The translations under genes and the position numbers were made by a program. From positions 1-62,676 of the forward strand of contig NZ_AXWV01000022.1 in assembly GCF_000482845.1 (NCBI RefSeq): 62,676 nucleotides of DNA. The letters run 5' to 3'. Each line of letters begins with the position of its first letter. The first letter of the stretch is position 1. Below are positions 60,203-62,676 of this stretch, one piece after another. Below the pieces are notes generated by a model. The model ran no database searches, was not told where the DNA came from, and was given only the letters and a program-made list of their open reading frames with translations. The stretch is from Anaerobiospirillum succiniciproducens DSM 6400. GTDB taxonomy: Bacteria; Pseudomonadota; Gammaproteobacteria; Enterobacterales; Succinivibrionaceae.

Positions 60203-61021
60203 GCTTATATAGTTAGCTATAACTAACTTTATACAAGCACTAATACCCCTCCAAGAGCAGATACCTCTGCACTTTACTCATCCCACTCTTAACTCACTGT
60301 TAATTGTGCCCAATCTCATCCATCTGTACACAATCCTCTGCAGTTCTCTTATGCCAATAAGATATGAGGTAGCAAGTTACAGCCGTATTAATTGCCTCTA
60401 ATGCTAAATAAAAGTTATATCTGCTAGCTTGGCAAGTTCTGCCGTGTTAATAAATAGACGGGCAAGCGTGTTTACACGATTGCTGTGTTAGATATGTTTT
60501 ATCTTTGTCGTGGCAGATGATTCGCTTTTTAAGAATGAACTTCTCTTCAATTGCCATGAATTGAGGTGATATATAGGCTGTATATAGCTATTTGATAACT
60601 TTGACCTTAGCTACTTGTAAAAATGTGTCAATAAGAATTGATGTATTGCATATGTTGTCATAAGATTTGCATGTTAAACTATATAAGCTGAGAACTTCGA
60701 TTTGTGCTTCAAACTCCATTGTCATTTTATTGATGGGTATAACTGATCTTTTTGATTAGTGGTTTGATCATTTCCTTACTAGACTGTTGGTATGTATTAC
60801 TCCGACAGCATTTACTCCAAATACAGCTCTACCTCTATCCCAAATAGAAGATATCTTCAATTTGTAGACTTGTTTGGTAGATTGCGCTTGATCCGATAAG
60901 CAACATCGAATCACAAGGCTAATCACGCTGCCTGATATTAAAGAGATGTTATTCTCCTAAAATACAAGCCTGGCAAGGCAAATCGAAGTTCTGTGCGCTT
61001 TCCTCCTCATAGAGTGCATCA
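60203..61021. other. 0.8-kb AT-rich intergenic region
   Basis: A small AGTTAG/CTAACT inverted repeat (about 60211-60228) follows the terminator. I see no gene and no clear promoter, though one must serve 61022. Confidence 0.4.
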
Positions 61022-61999
61022 ATGCTTACCTCCTCTAAATCACCCTTCAAGATTTTGACACCGCGTAAAAGCAGCAAATCTCACCTTAACGCCAAGTTTT
61101 ACCAACATCGACCATTTATACGTTCAAAGGCTGTCTCTAATTTTAAGCTTGCAACTAACCTTGCCCCCAAAGCCTCAGCAGTCACAGATAGTCATTCAAC
61201 AAGCACAAGCTCAAGCTCAAGCAGAAGCACAAGCTCAAGCCACAGCCATAAGCTCAAAAGCGCACATTCTAAGCGCTTAAGGTCAACTGTAGGCAAGGTC
61301 TTTATAGTCTTGGCTGGAGTTATCTTCGTGGCAAGCCTAGCCATGAATGCTGCGCTCAGTTATTTTCAGCTGTACTTTAATGTGTCCGAGTCATTGCCTT
61401 ACGGTCTGTATAAAATTACCTATATCCATAAGCCAGGCCTCAACCCATTTGCCTTTAGTGATAACCGCGATGCTATGCTGGATGGTAGTGCAGTGGCGGA
61501 TACAGATAGTAGTGAAACGGCTGCTACAGATAGTAATGACACGGCTGCTTTAGCTGATAGCTTTAGCATGGGTGAAAGTGCGGTGGCAGACAGCTATGCT
61601 CAGAGAGCTAGTGACTATAGCCTAGAGCGTGGCATGCTCGTATTAGCGTGCCTGCCAGATGAGGTAGCTAAGTTTGCCTATGAGCGCAATTACATCGCCA
61701 GCGGCAAGTGCAAGGGTGGCTATGCGCCTGTGGGAAAGTATATTCAGGCTGTTACTGGTGATGAGGTTAGATTTACCTCAGAAGGCATTTTCGTCAATGG
61801 TAGCTTGCTTGAGAACAGCAAGCCTTATGCAATGGATGGAGAGTGCCGCCCAATGCCTGTGATACTGCAGGACATGGTGCTGCCTAAAGATGAGCTTGTA
61901 CTCCTAAACAACTATGCGGGCAGCTTTGATAGCCGCTATTACGGCCCAATCCCAAGCAGATACGTAGTAGGTACTTTAAACCCTGTGCTTACCTTTTAA
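61022..61999 (+). CDS. TraF-like S26 signal peptidase with acidic insert
   Basis: The 325-residue protein has a basic, Ser-rich N-terminus (1-90), one membrane helix (about 91-119), then FNVSESLPYGLYKI with the catalytic-type Ser (about 124) in the S26C motif. After an insert, GKYIQAVTGDEVRF carries the Lys (about 239), and SFDSRYYGPIPSRYVVG is the typical C-terminal block. TraF processes conjugative pilins and related proteins. The insert (about 150-200) is Asp/Ser/Ala-rich and absent from family members. No conjugation genes surround it, so the substrate is open. The ATG has a poor SD (GAG). Confidence 0.78.
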   Translation: MLTSSKSPFKILTPRKSSKSHLNAKFYQHRPFIRSKAVSNFKLATNLAPKASAVTDSHSTSTSSSSSRSTSSSHSHKLKSAHSKRLRSTVGKVFIVLAGVIFVASLAMNAALSYFQLYFNVSESLPYGLYKITYIHKPGLNPFAFSDNRDAMLDGSAVADTDSSETAATDSNDTAALADSFSMGESAVADSYAQRASDYSLERGMLVLACLPDEVAKFAYERNYIASGKCKGGYAPVGKYIQAVTGDEVRFTSEGIFVNGSLLENSKPYAMDGECRPMPVILQDMVLPKDELVLLNNYAGSFDSRYYGPIPSRYVVGTLNPVLTF

Positions 62000-62000
62000 T

Positions 62001-62037
62001 GGTACCAAACATATATTGTTTTATATATGCTGGTACC
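62001..62037. repeat. perfect inverted repeat with GGTACC ends
   Basis: GGTACC (62001-62006) and GGTACC (62032-62037) flank CATATAT/ATATATG, forming a 13-bp interrupted stem with a TGTTTT loop, 2 nt after the signal-peptidase stop codon. There is no T-run. It lies between two convergent genes. Confidence 0.8.
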
Positions 62038-62085
62038 GTATAAGGCCTAGCCAATCATGTTTGATGATTAGATCATGATATAAGA

Positions 62086-62676
62086 CTATGTATTTCTTAA
62101 AATGTCTTTTGAAGAATACACAGTCCAACCTTGATATAGGTATTTTTCATCAGCACGCAAATCAATAGCAGTTTTCCTAGCCGGCCAAGCTGCATCGAAA
62201 GTCTTGTTACCAACCTTGTGGTTAATTTCGGGGGCAGGCCATTTATGTAACATAAATGGGGTCAGTATCTTACGTAGAACATATGGAGCCTTATTTAGAC
62301 TTCGATCCCACTCATTTTTTTCAAAGGCAGTACCTGGCGCGGGCATAAAACTACTGTATGGACTTGGGCCACCCTTTTGACTTTGGGAAAATATAGTTGG
62401 TCGCTTTGCTATGTATACTTTAGGTTGATTATGACCATCCTTATGCTCATGCTTACCTGTTGAGAATACAGTTCCTTGTTTTGATACGGAACCATGGGAT
62501 TTACTCTTCTTTGTATCTTTATGACTCTGGTTTTTTGTTGCGACTACAGAGCCTTGTTTAGATGCGGCAGCGTGATCTTTAGTATCAGTATCTTTATGAT
62601 CCTGTTTTTGCGTTGAGATCACAGCACTTGGTTTGGATTCGGCTACATGATCTCTAGTACCAGTATCTTTATGATC
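62086..62676 (-). CDS. repeat protein with nuclease-like C-terminus, partial (5' end outside window)
   Basis: The minus-strand frame is open from 62676 to the stop at 62086 (196 visible residues); the start lies beyond the window. The first 80 residues are about 25-residue repeats, each beginning (D/S)HKDT and containing (S)K(Q/P)(G/S)(S/T/A)V. The last 95 residues are a compact domain ending FDAAWPARKTAIDLRADEK and YLYQGWTVYSSKDIL. The FDxAWP...AIDLR...GWTV arrangement resembles DUF559/Vsr-type PD-(D/E)XK nuclease folds, but Asp replaces the usual Glu and no conserved Lys is certain. It could be an effector, toxin or repair protein. Convergent with the signal peptidase gene. Confidence 0.6.
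   Translation of the reverse strand, partial: DHKDTGTRDHVAESKPSAVISTQKQDHKDTDTKDHAAASKQGSVVATKNQSHKDTKKSKSHGSVSKQGTVFSTGKHEHKDGHNQPKVYIAKRPTIFSQSQKGGPSPYSSFMPAPGTAFEKNEWDRSLNKAPYVLRKILTPFMLHKWPAPEINHKVGNKTFDAAWPARKTAIDLRADEKYLYQGWTVYSSKDILRNT

Overview
The window looks like chromosomal DNA of a motile, host-associated gammaproteobacterium, most likely of the Succinivibrionaceae (Anaerobiospirillum-like). This is inferred from a fused aspartokinase/homoserine dehydrogenase thrABC cluster, MacAB with an outer-membrane lipoprotein partner, a GloC-type glyoxalase, NadA, three polar-type flagellins, an AspT/YidE exporter of the kind linked to dicarboxylate efflux, and many long intergenic spacers. 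No rRNA or tRNA gene and no CRISPR array was recognised.

Layout. 1-8 kb: an edge fragment, an AspT/YidE exporter, an unknown membrane protein, a YbaK-type aminoacyl-tRNA deacylase, a 65-bp tandem repeat, a hypoxanthine/uracil-DNA glycosylase, a secreted DUF3298-like protein and a GNAT acetyltransferase. 8-19 kb: a giant 3198-residue soluble protein followed by a pRiA4b ORF-3-like protein. 19-25 kb: nadA, a cold-shock-like membrane protein, then a metal-regulation neighbourhood (FeoB-associated Cys-rich peptide, a Fur-type winged helix lacking the sensor domain, a DtxR-type regulator). 25-29 kb: three tandem flagellin genes on the minus strand, each with a hairpin at the same place in its leader, and an unknown gene. 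30-35.5 kb: thrA, thrB and thrC, which convert aspartate semialdehyde and homoserine to threonine, with a hairpin leader and a strong terminator. 35-40 kb: an orphan RelB/DinJ antitoxin, a low-molecular-weight tyrosine phosphatase, a DUF4143 ATPase bracketed by two nearly identical 63/64-bp palindromic elements, and a repeat-rich LRR/ankyrin-like protein. 40.5-49 kb: gloC, a 1.8-kb gene-free stretch with a strongly structured segment, a MATE exporter with a long N-terminal extension, a solo C5 DNA methyltransferase and rlmI with a low-complexity insert. 49-58 kb: macA, macB, pepT, rmlD and a NodT-type outer-membrane factor that probably completes the MacAB pump. 58.6-62.7 kb: a general porin, a TraF-like S26 signal peptidase and the end of a repeat protein with a nuclease-like tail.

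Two themes cut across the window. First, intergenic spacers carry many unrelated short tandem repeats (periods 65, 9, 31, 31, 44, 38 and 46 bp). Second, conserved enzymes carry Ala/Ser/Asp/His-rich inserts (RlmI, MacB, MATE, the signal peptidase). The best candidates for undescribed biology are the palindrome-bracketed ATPase cassette (36.7-38.06 kb), the structured non-coding segment near 41.9-42.2 kb, the giant protein at 8.4-18.0 kb, and the shared flagellin leader hairpins. All functional calls come from reading motifs by eye; no database search was run.
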